64,000 nt of DNA from Pelagovum sp. HNIBRBA483 (lineage in GTDB: Bacteria; Pseudomonadota; Alphaproteobacteria; Rhodobacterales; Rhodobacteraceae), in contig NZ_CP162412.1 of assembly GCF_040931995.1 (NCBI RefSeq), forward strand, positions 186,001-250,000, in the 5' to 3' direction. The notes beneath the pieces are model-generated. The model had not been told where the DNA came from and did no database searches. It worked only from the letters and a program-made list of their open reading frames with translations. Numbering within the stretch: position 1 is the stretch's first letter; the number at the start of each line of letters is the position of its first letter. Shown one piece after another: positions 8,309 through 17,318 of this stretch. Both the position numbers and the translations under genes were made by a program.

Positions 8309-9371
8309 ATATCCACCCTTTAAGGTTGTCTCGGATCACTTTTGAAAGTGCCGAGATGTGCGCCTCATCTGCGTTGAGGCAGGGGATATAAGTAAATTCC
8401 TCACCGCCTGCTTCTTCAAAGCTTTCACGAATCTCTTCGTTGATTTCTTCGAGCGTTTCGATGCAATCGGCCGAGAACGCTGGCGCGCAGACGGCAATGT
8501 TTTTCTTACCTGTTTCGGCAAGTCTCGCGACTTCTTCTACTGTGTAAGGGCGGAGCCATTCCTCCGGCCCAAAGCGAGATTGGAAGGTGGTGGTGATCTC
8601 CGTGTCCTCCCACCCGAGACGCTCCTTCAATAAGCGCGTCGTCTTTTGGCACTGGCAGTGATAAGGGTCGCCTTCCTTTAGATACCGCTCTGGCACCCCG
8701 TGGTAGGAGCACACCAAAACGTCCGGTTTCTTGTCCAGATTGGCGTAAGCTTTCTCTACCGACTGGGCGAGCGCGTCAATGTACGCAGGTTCTTCAAAAT
8801 ATGGTGGAACAATACGGGCGATCGGCTGCCATTTCTCTTGCATGAGGGCACGGAAGAATTGGTCATTTGCAGTGGCGGATGTTGCGCCCGCATAGTGCGG
8901 ATAAAGGGGGAAGAAGAGGATCTTTGTGCATCCGGCCTCAACCATTTCCCGAACCTTTGACTGGGTCGATGGGTTGCCGTAGCGCATACAGAAATCGACC
9001 ATCACGCCATTGCCGTAGGCTTTTTCCATTTCTGAACGGATTGCCGCTGTCTGTTCCTTTGTGATGGTCAGCAATGGGCTTTCGTCTTTTTCGGTGTTCC
9101 AGATGGAGCGGTACGCTGCGCCAGATGTAAAGGGGCGCTTGCTCAAGATGATGAGCTGCAAAAGCGGCTGCCAGAGCCACTTTGGGTAGTCGACAACCCG
9201 CTGATCGGAAAGGAATTCACCGAGATAACGGCGCATCGACCAGTAATCTGTTGCATCGGGCGTGCCGAGGTTGGCGATCAGAATACCTATTTTTGTAGGC
9301 TTGATCTTCGGGTGGTCAGCAGGCGCATGTGCTGGGCAAACGGCGGTCGAGTCGGTGCTGGTATCAGACAT
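8307..9371 (-). CDS. hemH: ferrochelatase
   Basis: 354 residues, normal bacterial length. Inserts ferrous iron into protoporphyrin IX as the last step of haem synthesis. Recognisable family segments in order: IGILIANLGTPDATDYWSMR, RRYLGEFLSDQRVVD, the YGNPS segment, FFPLYPHYAGATS, the active-site His region CSYHGVPERYL, and the acidic APAFSADCIETLEEI region. AGGAAG precedes the ATG. The N-terminal 25 residues (rich in Ser/Thr/Ala) are an extension before the conserved core. It is convergent with the small peptide gene and shares its terminator. Confidence 0.95.
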   Translation of the reverse strand: MSDTSTDSTAVCPAHAPADHPKIKPTKIGILIANLGTPDATDYWSMRRYLGEFLSDQRVVDYPKWLWQPLLQLIILSKRPFTSGAAYRSIWNTEKDESPLLTITKEQTAAIRSEMEKAYGNGVMVDFCMRYGNPSTQSKVREMVEAGCTKILFFPLYPHYAGATSATANDQFFRALMQEKWQPIARIVPPYFEEPAYIDALAQSVEKAYANLDKKPDVLVCSYHGVPERYLKEGDPYHCQCQKTTRLLKERLGWEDTEITTTFQSRFGPEEWLRPYTVEEVARLAETGKKNIAVCAPAFSADCIETLEEINEEIRESFEEAGGEEFTYIPCLNADEAHISALSKVIRDNLKGWI

Positions 9372-9426
9372 CGTGCTTCCTGAGAGAGTGAGGTTTTAAT
9401 CGGAGATAAAGGGAAATTTCTAAGGG

Positions 9427-10251
9427 TCAATCATTCTGCCTTGGCAGAGGGGATTCTTTTGTGCCGAGCGCATCCGCTAAACGCTGCGCTGCCGAACCGG
9501 GCCGAAGGGGTTTGGGCTGGCTCTCATCTGGTGCCCATCCCGTCAGGATTATGATTTCGAAAGTTGCGATCAGGCGATCATCTTCGTCGGAGTAGTTTTT
9601 GCGATAGATGTCCTCGGCGCGATTAAGGAACGCTTTTCCTAAATAGGCGCGATGCCGATCCTTCAACGAGTTCGTCTCGCCCATGGCGCGTAGGTCTTTG
9701 AATAGGGCTGGCAGGTTCTTGTAACTCGCCCGCAATGTGAAGCTGTCGGCTACGGGAAGGGCGAATCCAGCACGTTGCAGCAGCCCGCCCAAATCACGAA
9801 TTTCAGCCATCGGGAAAACGCGCGGTGACATGCCACCCGTCAGTTCAATCTCGCAGGTTGCCAATGTCGCGCGCAGTTCGTTGAGAGTCTGACCACCGAA
9901 AGCGAAACCGAGAAATAGCCCGTCGCTTTTCAAGGCGCGACGGCACTGTATGAGTTGCCCAACGGGATCGTTTGCTGCGTGGAGGCTGTTCCCGTGAATA
10001 ACCAGATCATGGGTCAAGGGGGTCAGGTCGAGGATATTGTCGTCCTCGATTATCAAAGCATCTGGAAACGCCTCTCGCCATGTGGCCTTTTGCCAGGAGA
10101 CGACAGCGGGCGATGCAAACGATCTGTTAACCGTTTTGCGTCTTTCTTGGGCTTCAATAACGATCTCTTCGAGAATGAAATTGCGAGCATCTGCGCGGCG
10201 TCGGCGCAGTTTGCGAGCGGGATAGTCGAAAAGTTCGGGAGTGCCTGACAT
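9427..10251 (-). CDS. methyltransferase-fold protein, NDUFAF5/BioC-like, lacking a clear SAM glycine loop
   Basis: 274 residues. The middle and end follow the class I methyltransferase pattern of the BioC/NDUFAF5 group: LTHDLVIHGNSLHAANDP, then LIQCRRALKSDGLFLGFAFGGQTLNELR, and a C-terminal RVFPMAEIRDLGGLLQRAGF. The N-terminal segment before strand 4, where an E/D-x-G-x-G-x-G SAM loop should lie, reads SWQKATWREAFPDALIIEDD and has no glycine loop. It may therefore be non-methylating, as for NDUFAF5, which hydroxylates a complex I subunit; this is inference. Its start codon overlaps the divergent comF start, so both share a promoter region inside each other's 5' ends. Confidence 0.7.
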   Translation of the reverse strand: MSGTPELFDYPARKLRRRRADARNFILEEIVIEAQERRKTVNRSFASPAVVSWQKATWREAFPDALIIEDDNILDLTPLTHDLVIHGNSLHAANDPVGQLIQCRRALKSDGLFLGFAFGGQTLNELRATLATCEIELTGGMSPRVFPMAEIRDLGGLLQRAGFALPVADSFTLRASYKNLPALFKDLRAMGETNSLKDRHRAYLGKAFLNRAEDIYRKNYSDEDDRLIATFEIIILTGWAPDESQPKPLRPGSAAQRLADALGTKESPLPRQND

Positions 10252-10993
10252 GAGCTTGAACTATTCGATGTTGTCTCTGATGCAAAGGGGGCGCGACATT
10301 CTATACCCTCACCGTTGTGTCGTATGTGGTGAGGACACAGATCAAAAGCTAGCGATTTGCGGTGCATGTTGGGGAGACATGCCGATCTGCGCGGGCCTCG
10401 TTTGTGCTAAGTGTGGCATACCCTTGCCTGGGGAAGATCCGAATGCCACCGCGATTTGTTCGGATTGTTACGGCTATGGGCGACCATGGCGGGCGGGTGC
10501 CAGTGTGATGGTCTATGACGGGCCGGCGCGCAGGGTCGTTCTCTCATTGAAAAATCATGACCGATTCGAGATTGCGGCTTTTATGTCCGGCCTGCTCTAC
10601 GAAGCGCGCCAACGGCTCACGCCGCATCCAGCCGTGCTTGCCCCAATCCCTTTACACTGGCGGCGGCATATGCTGCGAAAATACAATCAGGCCGAACTGC
10701 TCTCGGCAGAACTTCAGCGCCTTGCGACGGATGATCTGCACATTCCAGACCTACTTTTGCGAAGGCGTCACTCCCCAGCGATGAGGCAGCTTACATTTGC
10801 TGAACGGATGGAGCGGATGGAAAACATTTTCGCGATTTCGCAGCCTGACGCAGTTGCGGGTAAAACGGTCATTCTGGTTGATGACGTCATGACAAGCGGC
10901 GCTACCTTCTCTGATGCAACGCGCGCATGCTATGCGCATGGCGCAAAGGAGGTTTGCATCTTGGCCCTAGCGCGCGCCACAAAAGATGCCTAA
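10250..10993 (+). CDS. comF: ComF-family phosphoribosyltransferase-like protein
   Basis: 247 residues from ATG 10250 (a GTG at 10241 would add three). The N-terminal half holds a four-cysteine zinc-ribbon-like module (CVVCGEDTDQKLAICGACW) and a second Cys cluster (CAKCGIPLPGED, CSDCYG). The C-terminal half is a phosphoribosyltransferase with the PRPP loop VILVDDVMTSGATF. ComF proteins are linked to DNA uptake during natural transformation; in alphaproteobacteria the role is unproven. The start lies head to head with the methyltransferase-like gene, overlapping by two bases. Confidence 0.88.
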   Translation: MSLNYSMLSLMQRGRDILYPHRCVVCGEDTDQKLAICGACWGDMPICAGLVCAKCGIPLPGEDPNATAICSDCYGYGRPWRAGASVMVYDGPARRVVLSLKNHDRFEIAAFMSGLLYEARQRLTPHPAVLAPIPLHWRRHMLRKYNQAELLSAELQRLATDDLHIPDLLLRRRHSPAMRQLTFAERMERMENIFAISQPDAVAGKTVILVDDVMTSGATFSDATRACYAHGAKEVCILALARATKDA

Positions 10994-11022
10994 ATCTGCA
11001 TGTGTTAAAAGAAGAGGCATCG

Positions 11023-11280
11023 ATGAAAACGATCGAAATCTATACCAGCCCGCTTTGTGGATTTTGTCATGCGGCCAAGCGGCTGCTGAACGCGAAAGGC
11101 GTTGCTTTTGCGGAGATTGATGTCTTGCAGCAACCCGAGCGCCGGCAAGAGATGATGAACCGCGCCAACGGACGCCACACTGTACCACAGATCTTTGTGG
11201 GCGATGTGCATGTCGGCGGGTACGACGACCTTTCTGCACTTGAAAACAGCGGGAAGCTTGATCCACTCTTGGCTTCGTGA
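11023..11280 (+). CDS. grxC: glutaredoxin 3
   Basis: 85 residues with the thioredoxin fold of small dithiol glutaredoxins: active site Cys-Gly-Phe-Cys at about 12-15 (SPLCGFCHAAKRLL), cis-proline TVPQIFVGD, and GGYDDL for glutathione binding. The usual CPYC is here CGFC. It reduces disulphides and glutathione adducts in the cytoplasm. The frame is open upstream, but the family start is the ATG at 11023 behind GAAGAGG. The stop overlaps the GTG of the next gene (GTGA). Confidence 0.92.
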   Translation: MKTIEIYTSPLCGFCHAAKRLLNAKGVAFAEIDVLQQPERRQEMMNRANGRHTVPQIFVGDVHVGGYDDLSALENSGKLDPLLAS

Positions 11281-12104
11281 GAATTTCTGTTGCGCAACTC
11301 TGCTCGTCTGATGACCCAGAGCAAAATCTAACCGCCCTTTTGCGGGAAATCCGTGCTGCTGAAGAGCGCGGGGTTGAGTTGTTCTGTACGCCTGAAGTCA
11401 CGAACTGTGTTTCAACAAGCCGTACCCATCAGAACGCGGTTTTGTATACCGAGGAAGCCGATCCTTTCCTGCTCGCTGTTCGAGAGCAGGCGCAAAAATC
11501 CAATATGGCGGTGGCGCTTGGCTCTCTGGCGCTGAAGCTTCAAGATGATAGTCGCTTTGCCAATCGGAGTTTTGTTATTTCCGCCGAAGGCGAGGCGATC
11601 GCGCGCTACGACAAGATACATATGTTTGACGCGCAGATCTCGGATTCAGAAGGGTACCGTGAGTCTGAAGGCTTCCGAGCTGGGAGCGACGCTGTCATTG
11701 CGAAAGTCGCAGGTGCAACGCTGGGACTAAGTATCTGTTATGACCTGCGGTTCCCCTCGCTCTATCGAATGCTCGCTCAATACGGGGCGGATGTGCTTTT
11801 GGTCCCGTCCGCGTTTACCGTCCCGACGGGGCGCGCACATTGGGAGCCACTTCTGAGAGCGCGCGCGATTGAAAATGGCTGTTTTGTCGTTGCGGCGGCA
11901 CAGACAGGCACGCACGCTCGCAGCGAAGGGCGCGCGCGTGAAACCTATGGTCACAGCATGATTGTTTCGCCGTGGGGCGAAGTATTGCTGGACGCCGGAC
12001 GGGAGATTGGGGTTTATGACTTTGAACTTGATCTTGCGGAAGTTGCGATGGCGCGAAAGCGTATTCCGTCGCTTTCGGGTGATCGTGACATCAAGGGGCC
12101 CTGA
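11277..12104 (+). CDS. carbon-nitrogen hydrolase (Nit2/deaminated glutathione amidase-like)
   Basis: 275 residues with a GTG start overlapping the grxC stop. The nitrilase-superfamily triad is complete: Glu40 (CTPEVTN), Lys113 (RYDKIHMFD) and Cys154 (SICYDLRFPSLYR). The motif context resembles the Nit1/Nit2 branch, whose members hydrolyse deaminated glutathione or alpha-keto amides. Position right behind a glutaredoxin fits a role in glutathione housekeeping, which is inference. It overlaps the MarR gene by one base. Confidence 0.85.
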   Translation: MRISVAQLCSSDDPEQNLTALLREIRAAEERGVELFCTPEVTNCVSTSRTHQNAVLYTEEADPFLLAVREQAQKSNMAVALGSLALKLQDDSRFANRSFVISAEGEAIARYDKIHMFDAQISDSEGYRESEGFRAGSDAVIAKVAGATLGLSICYDLRFPSLYRMLAQYGADVLLVPSAFTVPTGRAHWEPLLRARAIENGCFVVAAAQTGTHARSEGRARETYGHSMIVSPWGEVLLDAGREIGVYDFELDLAEVAMARKRIPSLSGDRDIKGP

Positions 12105-12547
12105 TGAACAATGTGACCAACAATCTGGCGGTTTCGCTTTTTAGCGAGATTTTGGCCGTTGATCAGTTGGCTCGTACCAATGTTGCGCGTGTGCTTCCGA
12201 AAGGCATGGAGCTTTCGCATTTTGCTGTGTTGAACCATTTGGCCCATGTCGGCGGAGAGCGGACACCCGCCCAATTGGCCCGAACCTTTCACCTCACGCG
12301 CGGCGCGATGACCAATACCCTTGGCAAGTTGGAATGGTCAGGTTGGGTGCACATCCGGCCAGATTGGGACGATGCGCGACGCAAGATGGTGTCGATCAGT
12401 CCCGCAGGTATCGCGGCGCGCGATGCAGCCTTATATGCAATCACGCCACTGATTGCCGACGCTGTGTCGCAAATCGGACCGGAAAAGGTGAAGATGGTCC
12501 TGCCCGTTCTGCGTGAGCTTCGGATCAAGTTATCTGAGGAAGGCTAG
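12104..12547 (+). CDS. MarR-family transcriptional regulator
   Basis: 147 residues with a winged-helix core: [20 protein letters not shown] (helix 2), [20 protein letters not shown] (recognition helix), then the wing with [18 protein letters not shown], the DxR signature of MarR proteins. C-terminal helices would dimerise. MarR proteins usually repress their own or neighbouring genes and respond to small phenolics or oxidants. It closes the grxC-nitrilase operon (one-base overlap). Its stop overlaps that of convergent ubiG within CTAG at 12544-12547. Confidence 0.9.
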   Translation: MNNVTNNLAVSLFSEILAVDQLARTNVARVLPKGMELSHFAVLNHLAHVGGERTPAQLARTFHLTRGAMTNTLGKLEWSGWVHIRPDWDDARRKMVSISPAGIAARDAALYAITPLIADAVSQIGPEKVKMVLPVLRELRIKLSEEG

Positions 12548-13293
12548 GAAGGGCGTGTGCTTGCTGTGACATAATTCACCGAAAGGTCGCTGTCAGAAAT
12601 CTTCCAAGACCACATCAACGGATTGAACTTGAAACCTTTGCGGTCAACAGGTGTGAGCCCTGCTTTTTCGAGAAGGGCGTATAGCTCGTCAGGGGTAATA
12701 AACTTGTGCCATTCATGTGTCCCCTTTGGCAGCCAGCGCATCACATATTCGGCGCCAACAATCGCCATGGCAAAGCTCTTTGGGTTGCGATTGATGGTCG
12801 AGCAGATGTGAAGACCGCCCGGTTTGAGCAAATCATGGACAGCGGAGAGATAGGCAGACGGGTCCGCGACGTGCTCGATGACCTCCATATTGAGCACGAC
12901 ATCGAACTGCTCTCCATCTTCAGCGAGCGCTTCAGCCGTGGTGTGCCGATAGTCGATTTCGAGGCCGGATTGTTCGGCGTGGATTTGCGCAACATGAATA
13001 TTGCGTTCGGCGGCATCCGCACCAACGACCGTAGCGCCCAGGCGCACCATAGGTTCGCATAGCAAGCCGCCGCCGCATCCGATGTCGAGAAGTCTGATCC
13101 CCTCGAACGGTTTAGAGGCTGATAAATCGCGGTCAAATTCAGCGGCAATTTGCCGAGTGATGTATTCAAGCCTGCAAGGATTCAGCATGTGCAGAGGCTT
13201 GAACTTTCCCTCAAGATCCCACCACTCGGAGGCCATAGCTTCGAACTTTTCGATCTCGCTTTGATCGACAGTAGAAGAATTGATGGTAGACAT
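12544..13293 (-). CDS. ubiG: ubiquinone biosynthesis O-methyltransferase
   Basis: 249 residues. UbiG methylates two hydroxyl groups on the ubiquinone ring. The family N-terminus [19 protein letters not shown] is present, then [16 protein letters not shown] motif [25 protein letters not shown], and the ubiquinone-specific C-terminus ([20 protein letters not shown]). I use the ATG at 13293, preceded by GGAGGAAATCC; the frame is open 35 codons upstream but without family similarity. Divergent from pip. Confidence 0.95.
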   Translation of the reverse strand: MSTINSSTVDQSEIEKFEAMASEWWDLEGKFKPLHMLNPCRLEYITRQIAAEFDRDLSASKPFEGIRLLDIGCGGGLLCEPMVRLGATVVGADAAERNIHVAQIHAEQSGLEIDYRHTTAEALAEDGEQFDVVLNMEVIEHVADPSAYLSAVHDLLKPGGLHICSTINRNPKSFAMAIVGAEYVMRWLPKGTHEWHKFITPDELYALLEKAGLTPVDRKGFKFNPLMWSWKISDSDLSVNYVTASTRPS

Positions 13294-13349
13294 GGATTTC
13301 CTCCATTCCTGTGATGGTTTGTCGCCGTGAAGGCTTATATAGAACGAGT

Positions 13350-14330
13350 ATGGACAAATTCTCTGGTCAAATGAGCGCAGCTGCTTCCCTCTATCCACCG
13401 ATTGATCCTTATGATCAACGCATGATCGACGTTGGTGATGGGCATAGCGTATACGTCGAGCAATGCGGCAACCCAGAAGGTATTCCGGTTGTTGTCTTGC
13501 ATGGCGGGCCTGGTGGTGGATGTAGCCCTACCATGCGCCGGTATTTCAATCCCGAGATCTATCGGGTGATTTTGTTTGATCAGCGTGGATGCGGGCGCTC
13601 CAAACCGCATGCTTCAGTCGAAAACAATACCACCTGGCATCTGGTTGCCGATATCGAGCTGATCCGCGAGACATTGGGCGTTGAGAAGTGGTTTGTTTTT
13701 GGCGGCAGTTGGGGCGCAACGTTGGCTCTCATCTACGCGCAGACACACCCTGAGCGGGTCGAGGGGCTAATTCTGCGCGGGGTCTTCTTAATGACGCAGC
13801 CGGAGTTAGACTGGTTCTACGCGGGTGGCGCAGGGCATTTCTGGCCCGAGGTCTGGGAGCGGTTCGTCGCCCCGATCCCTGAAGAGGAACGTGACAACCT
13901 GATCGCGGCGTATCACAGGCGTTTGTTCAGCGGCGACCGTGTCACCGAAACGCGCTACGCACGCACTTGGGCGGGTTGGGAGAACGCACTTGCTTCGGTG
14001 AGCTCAGACGGGCGTTCACCCGAGGGGCCGGCGGAATACTCCCGTGCCTTTGCGCGGTTGGAGTGCCACTACTTTTACAACAACGGGTTTCTTGATGGTG
14101 ATACACAGATCCTTGACAGGCTTGATCGCCTGCACGGTATACTTGGTTATATCGTTCAGGGCAGGTTTGATATGATCTGCCCGCCAGTTTCAGCTTACCG
14201 GCTTGTTCATGGGTGGCAGGGTGCGCGTGTGAAGATGGTCCCCTTGGCGGGGCATGCACTTTCGGAACCCGGAATAAGCGGTGAACTGATCCGCATAATG
14301 GACCAGATCGGGCGCCAGAACGGCTCCTAA
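13350..14330 (+). CDS. pip: proline iminopeptidase
   Basis: 326 residues from ATG 13350. Alpha/beta-hydrolase that removes N-terminal proline from peptides. Family marks: [10 protein letters not shown] (oxyanion loop), [12 protein letters not shown], nucleophile Ser in [10 protein letters not shown], acid in [10 protein letters not shown], and His in [10 protein letters not shown]. The open frame reaches 13311, but the family start fits MDKFSGQ. No strong Shine-Dalgarno precedes it (GAACGAG). A TATATA lies 9 bases upstream of that ATG without a matching -35. Confidence 0.93.
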   Translation: MDKFSGQMSAAASLYPPIDPYDQRMIDVGDGHSVYVEQCGNPEGIPVVVLHGGPGGGCSPTMRRYFNPEIYRVILFDQRGCGRSKPHASVENNTTWHLVADIELIRETLGVEKWFVFGGSWGATLALIYAQTHPERVEGLILRGVFLMTQPELDWFYAGGAGHFWPEVWERFVAPIPEEERDNLIAAYHRRLFSGDRVTETRYARTWAGWENALASVSSDGRSPEGPAEYSRAFARLECHYFYNNGFLDGDTQILDRLDRLHGILGYIVQGRFDMICPPVSAYRLVHGWQGARVKMVPLAGHALSEPGISGELIRIMDQIGRQNGS

Positions 14331-14338
14331 ATAAGAGC

Positions 14339-14367
14339 TTGAAGAATCCAGAAGCAAGTCCTATACG
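14339..14367 (+). promoter_or_regulatory. promoter candidate for rimP-nusA-ylxR-infB
   Basis: TTGAAG (14339-14344), 17-base spacer, TATACG (14362-14367), just behind pip. Transcription would start near 14374 and cross the hairpin at 14416-14434 before reaching rimP. There is no room for a promoter between that hairpin and the start codon. Confidence 0.45.
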
Positions 14368-14415
14368 GCGCATAACAGCGGCGCTTCGCTCTAGCGAGGC
14401 TCCACCGGAAGCAAC

Positions 14416-14439
14416 AACGGGCCGCGCGCCCGTTTTTTT
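14416..14439 (+). terminator. terminator-like hairpin abutting rimP (terminator of pip or leader attenuator)
   Basis: AACGGGC (14416-14422) pairs with GCCCGTT (14428-14434) around CGCGC, followed by a T-run to 14439. It has all the features of an intrinsic terminator, yet the rimP start lies only 7 to 16 bases beyond it. A smaller stem just upstream (CTTCGC-TCTA-GCGAGG, about 14383-14400) and a GGCGC that could pair with the GCGCC of the terminator suggest alternative folds. Confidence 0.75.
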
Positions 14440-14454
14440 ATTTGTATGGATCTC

Positions 14455-15039
14455 ATGAACGATCTTGTCGCCAAAGCCGCCATTGATCAGCGCATTGCTG
14501 AGATTATTGCCCCTGTGATTGAAGACATGGGTTATGAGCTGGTGCGCGTGCGTTTGATGAGCGGCAAAGAGCAGACTCTACAGATCATGGCGCAGAAACC
14601 GGACGGTACGATCGAAGTCGATGAATGTGCCGAGATTTCGACCGCCGTGAGTGCCGTTTTGGATGTCGAAGATCCGATCCTTGAGGCTTACACGCTGGAA
14701 GTTTCGAGCCCCGGTATTGATCGCCCTTTGACGCGATTGAAGGATTTTGATCAGTGGAACGGCTACGTCGCCAAGATCGAAACAACCGAACTGATTGATG
14801 GCCGCCGCCGCTTCAAAGGTGCGCTGGCCGGTACCGAGGGCGAAGAGGTTTTGATCGAGATCGAAGAGCATGGCGAGCCGCTGACCATCGGGCTGAAGTT
14901 CGATTGGTTGTCTGATGCGAAGCTGGTGCTGACAGATGAACTGATCCGCGATGTTTTGCGCGGACGTAAGAACGCGGGCCAGATTGACGAGGCCCAATTT
15001 GATGAAGTCGAGACCATTATCGACGGTGACGAGGAGTAA
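14455..15039 (+). CDS. rimP: ribosome maturation factor RimP
   Basis: 194 residues; assists maturation of the 30S subunit. Typical segments: [50 protein letters not shown] and the C-terminal SH3-like domain ending in an acidic tail. Two starts are possible: ATG 14446 (no purine-rich site upstream, only the T-run) and ATG 14455, preceded by TGGAT; I chose the second because family members begin near [10 protein letters not shown]. First gene of the transcription/translation operon with nusA and infB. Confidence 0.93.
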   Translation: MNDLVAKAAIDQRIAEIIAPVIEDMGYELVRVRLMSGKEQTLQIMAQKPDGTIEVDECAEISTAVSAVLDVEDPILEAYTLEVSSPGIDRPLTRLKDFDQWNGYVAKIETTELIDGRRRFKGALAGTEGEEVLIEIEEHGEPLTIGLKFDWLSDAKLVLTDELIRDVLRGRKNAGQIDEAQFDEVETIIDGDEE

Positions 15040-15044
15040 GACCG

Positions 15045-16658
15045 ATGGCAATCACCTCTGCCAACCAACTTGAATTGCTGCACGCGGCGGAAGCTGTGGC
15101 GCGCGAAAAAATGATTGATCCCGGCGTTGTTGTTGAGGCGATGGAAGAGTCGCTCGCGCGGGCGGCGAAGTCTCGTTACGGCTCGGAGATGGACATTCGC
15201 GTGTCGATCGACCGCAAAACCGGTAAGGCGACCTTTACCCGCGTCCGTACCGTGGTCGATGAAGAGGAGCTTGAGAACTATCAAGCCGAAATGACCGTGG
15301 AGCAGGCGAAGCAGTATCTTGAGTCACCGGCTGTTGGGGACACGTTCGTCGAGGAAATCCCGCCAGTTGAGCTGGGTCGGATCGCGGTTCAGTCCGCGAA
15401 CCAGGTGATTTTGCAGCGTATCCGCGAGGCAGAGCGCGAGCGTCAGTACAACGAGTTCAAGGATCGCGCCGGAACGATCATCAACGCGCTGGTCAAGCGC
15501 GAGGAGTACGGCAACGTCATCGTCGATATCGGTGCTGGTGAAGCCATTCTGCGCCGTAACGAGAAGATCGGTCGCGAAAGCTACCGCCCCGGCGATCGTA
15601 TCCGCTGTTACATCAAGGATGTGCGCCGCGAGCCGCGTGGTCCGCAGATCTTCCTAAGCCGCACCGCGCCAGAATTCATGGCCGAGCTGTTCAAGATGGA
15701 AGTGCCGGAAATCTACGAAGGCATCATCGAGATCAAAGCCGTTGCGCGTGATCCGGGCAGCCGAGCAAAGATCGCTGTGATTTCTTATGACGGCTCGATT
15801 GATCCGGTTGGTGCCTGTGTGGGTATGCGCGGTAGCCGTGTTCAGGCTGTTGTGAACGAGCTTCAGGGCGAAAAGATCGACATCATTCCCTGGAATGAGG
15901 ATATGCCGACCTTCCTCGTCAATGCATTGCAGCCCGCTGAGGTTTCGAAGGTTGTTCTCGACGAGGAAGCTGGCAAGATCGAGGTCGTTGTTCCTGAAGA
16001 ACAGCTCTCGCTTGCGATTGGTCGTCGGGGTCAGAACGTGCGCCTGGCGTCGCAGCTCACCAACCTCGACATCGACATCATGACTGAGGAAGAAGAATCG
16101 AAGCGCCGTCAGGCAGAGTTTGAAGTACGCACCAAGTTGTTCATGGAAGCGCTCGATCTGGATGAGTTCTTTGCCCAACTGTTGGTTTCGGAGGGGTTCA
16201 CGAACCTTGAAGAGGTCGCTTATGTCGAGCTGGATGAACTGTTGGTCATTGATGGCGTCGATGAAGATACAGCCAATGAGTTGCAGGCCCGCGCGCGCGA
16301 TGTGCTTGATGCGCAAAATACAGCAGCGTTGGAGCAGGCGCGTGCGCTTGGCGCCGAGGATAGCCTGATCGGATACGAAGGCCTGACACCGCAGATGGTT
16401 GCCGCTCTTGCTGAGGATGGCGTCAAAACGCTGGAAGACTTTGCTACTTGCGCTGACTGGGAACTGGCAGGTGGATGGACGACGGTTGATGGAGAGCGCG
16501 CCAAAGATGACGGTGTTCTCGAGCCGTTTGATGTAAGCTTGGAAGAGGCGCAGGACCTCATCATGAATGCACGGGTCATGCTGGGTTGGGTTGATCCCGC
16601 CGAGCTGGAAACGGCTGATGAGGAAGCCAACGCCGCAACCGAGGAAAGCGAAGCCTAA
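15045..16658 (+). CDS. nusA: transcription termination/antitermination factor NusA
   Basis: 537 residues. Binds RNA polymerase and nascent RNA, modulating pausing, termination and antitermination. Domains in order: N-terminal polymerase-binding domain (about 1-130), S1 domain (GNVIVDIGAGEAILRR region, about 135-200), KH1 and KH2 (GACVGMRGSRVQAVVNEL; LAIGRRGQNVRLASQL), then a C-terminal part with helix-hairpin-helix-like acidic segments (FTNLEEVAYVELDELLVIDG). It starts 5 bases after rimP. In many bacteria NusA represses its own operon, which makes the terminator-like leader notable. Confidence 0.96.
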   Translation: MAITSANQLELLHAAEAVAREKMIDPGVVVEAMEESLARAAKSRYGSEMDIRVSIDRKTGKATFTRVRTVVDEEELENYQAEMTVEQAKQYLESPAVGDTFVEEIPPVELGRIAVQSANQVILQRIREAERERQYNEFKDRAGTIINALVKREEYGNVIVDIGAGEAILRRNEKIGRESYRPGDRIRCYIKDVRREPRGPQIFLSRTAPEFMAELFKMEVPEIYEGIIEIKAVARDPGSRAKIAVISYDGSIDPVGACVGMRGSRVQAVVNELQGEKIDIIPWNEDMPTFLVNALQPAEVSKVVLDEEAGKIEVVVPEEQLSLAIGRRGQNVRLASQLTNLDIDIMTEEEESKRRQAEFEVRTKLFMEALDLDEFFAQLLVSEGFTNLEEVAYVELDELLVIDGVDEDTANELQARARDVLDAQNTAALEQARALGAEDSLIGYEGLTPQMVAALAEDGVKTLEDFATCADWELAGGWTTVDGERAKDDGVLEPFDVSLEEAQDLIMNARVMLGWVDPAELETADEEANAATEESEA

Positions 16659-16682
16659 TGTGGCTTCGGTTTGGTGGCACGC

Positions 16683-17318
16683 ATGGCGCGGGGCGGATCG
16701 AATAAAACCAAAGGCGATGCATCGGAGCGTCGGTGCATCGTATCAGGCGATACCCAGCCAAAGGCAGGGTTGATCCGTTTTGTTGTCGGGCCGGACAATC
16801 AGGTTGTTCCAGACATTCTGGAAAAGCTGCCGGGTCGCGGCATGTGGGTCACTTCTGATGCCGAACTGTTAGCACAGGCTTCGAAGGGGCAGTTTTCGCG
16901 CTCTGCAAAGGCGCCCGTTACGGTGCCGGAAGGATTGGTTGACGAAGTTGAGCGCCAACTTGCGCGGCGCGTTGTCGATCTAATTGCTTTGGCACGGAAG
17001 GCAGGGCTGGCGGTCTGCGGGTTTGAAAAGGTCAAGGGCTGGCTAAGCGGCGGCGCCCATGTTCGGGTACTGCTACAAGCCAGCGACGGGTCTGATCGTG
17101 GTAAGGCAAAGCTTTGGACGCCCGAAGGCGCGAGATATTTTGGCTGCTTGACCTCAGATGAATTGGGTTTGGCATTTGGCCGGCAAAGTGTGATACATGG
17201 CGCGCTCGCGACTGGCGGACTCAGCGACCGTGTAGTAGAGGAAGCCTCGAGACTTCGAGGTTTACGCGATAAGGGCGACGGCAATCCAGCTGTCGGAAAG
17301 GATAAAGTAGCTAGATGA
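16683..17318 (+). CDS. YlxR-domain RNA-binding protein with C-terminal L7Ae-like domain
   Basis: 211 residues from ATG 16683. The N-terminal YlxR (DUF448) domain shows [19 protein letters not shown] and LPGRGMWV. A second domain from about residue 95 ([20 protein letters not shown], then [12 protein letters not shown]) resembles the ribosomal L7Ae/L30e fold of YlxQ. The two are separate genes in Firmicutes and fused here, as is common in alphaproteobacteria. TTG (16671) and GTG (16674) starts are also in frame; GGTGG sits about 7 bases before the chosen ATG. It overlaps infB by 4 bases. Confidence 0.85.
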   Translation: MARGGSNKTKGDASERRCIVSGDTQPKAGLIRFVVGPDNQVVPDILEKLPGRGMWVTSDAELLAQASKGQFSRSAKAPVTVPEGLVDEVERQLARRVVDLIALARKAGLAVCGFEKVKGWLSGGAHVRVLLQASDGSDRGKAKLWTPEGARYFGCLTSDELGLAFGRQSVIHGALATGGLSDRVVEEASRLRGLRDKGDGNPAVGKDKVAR

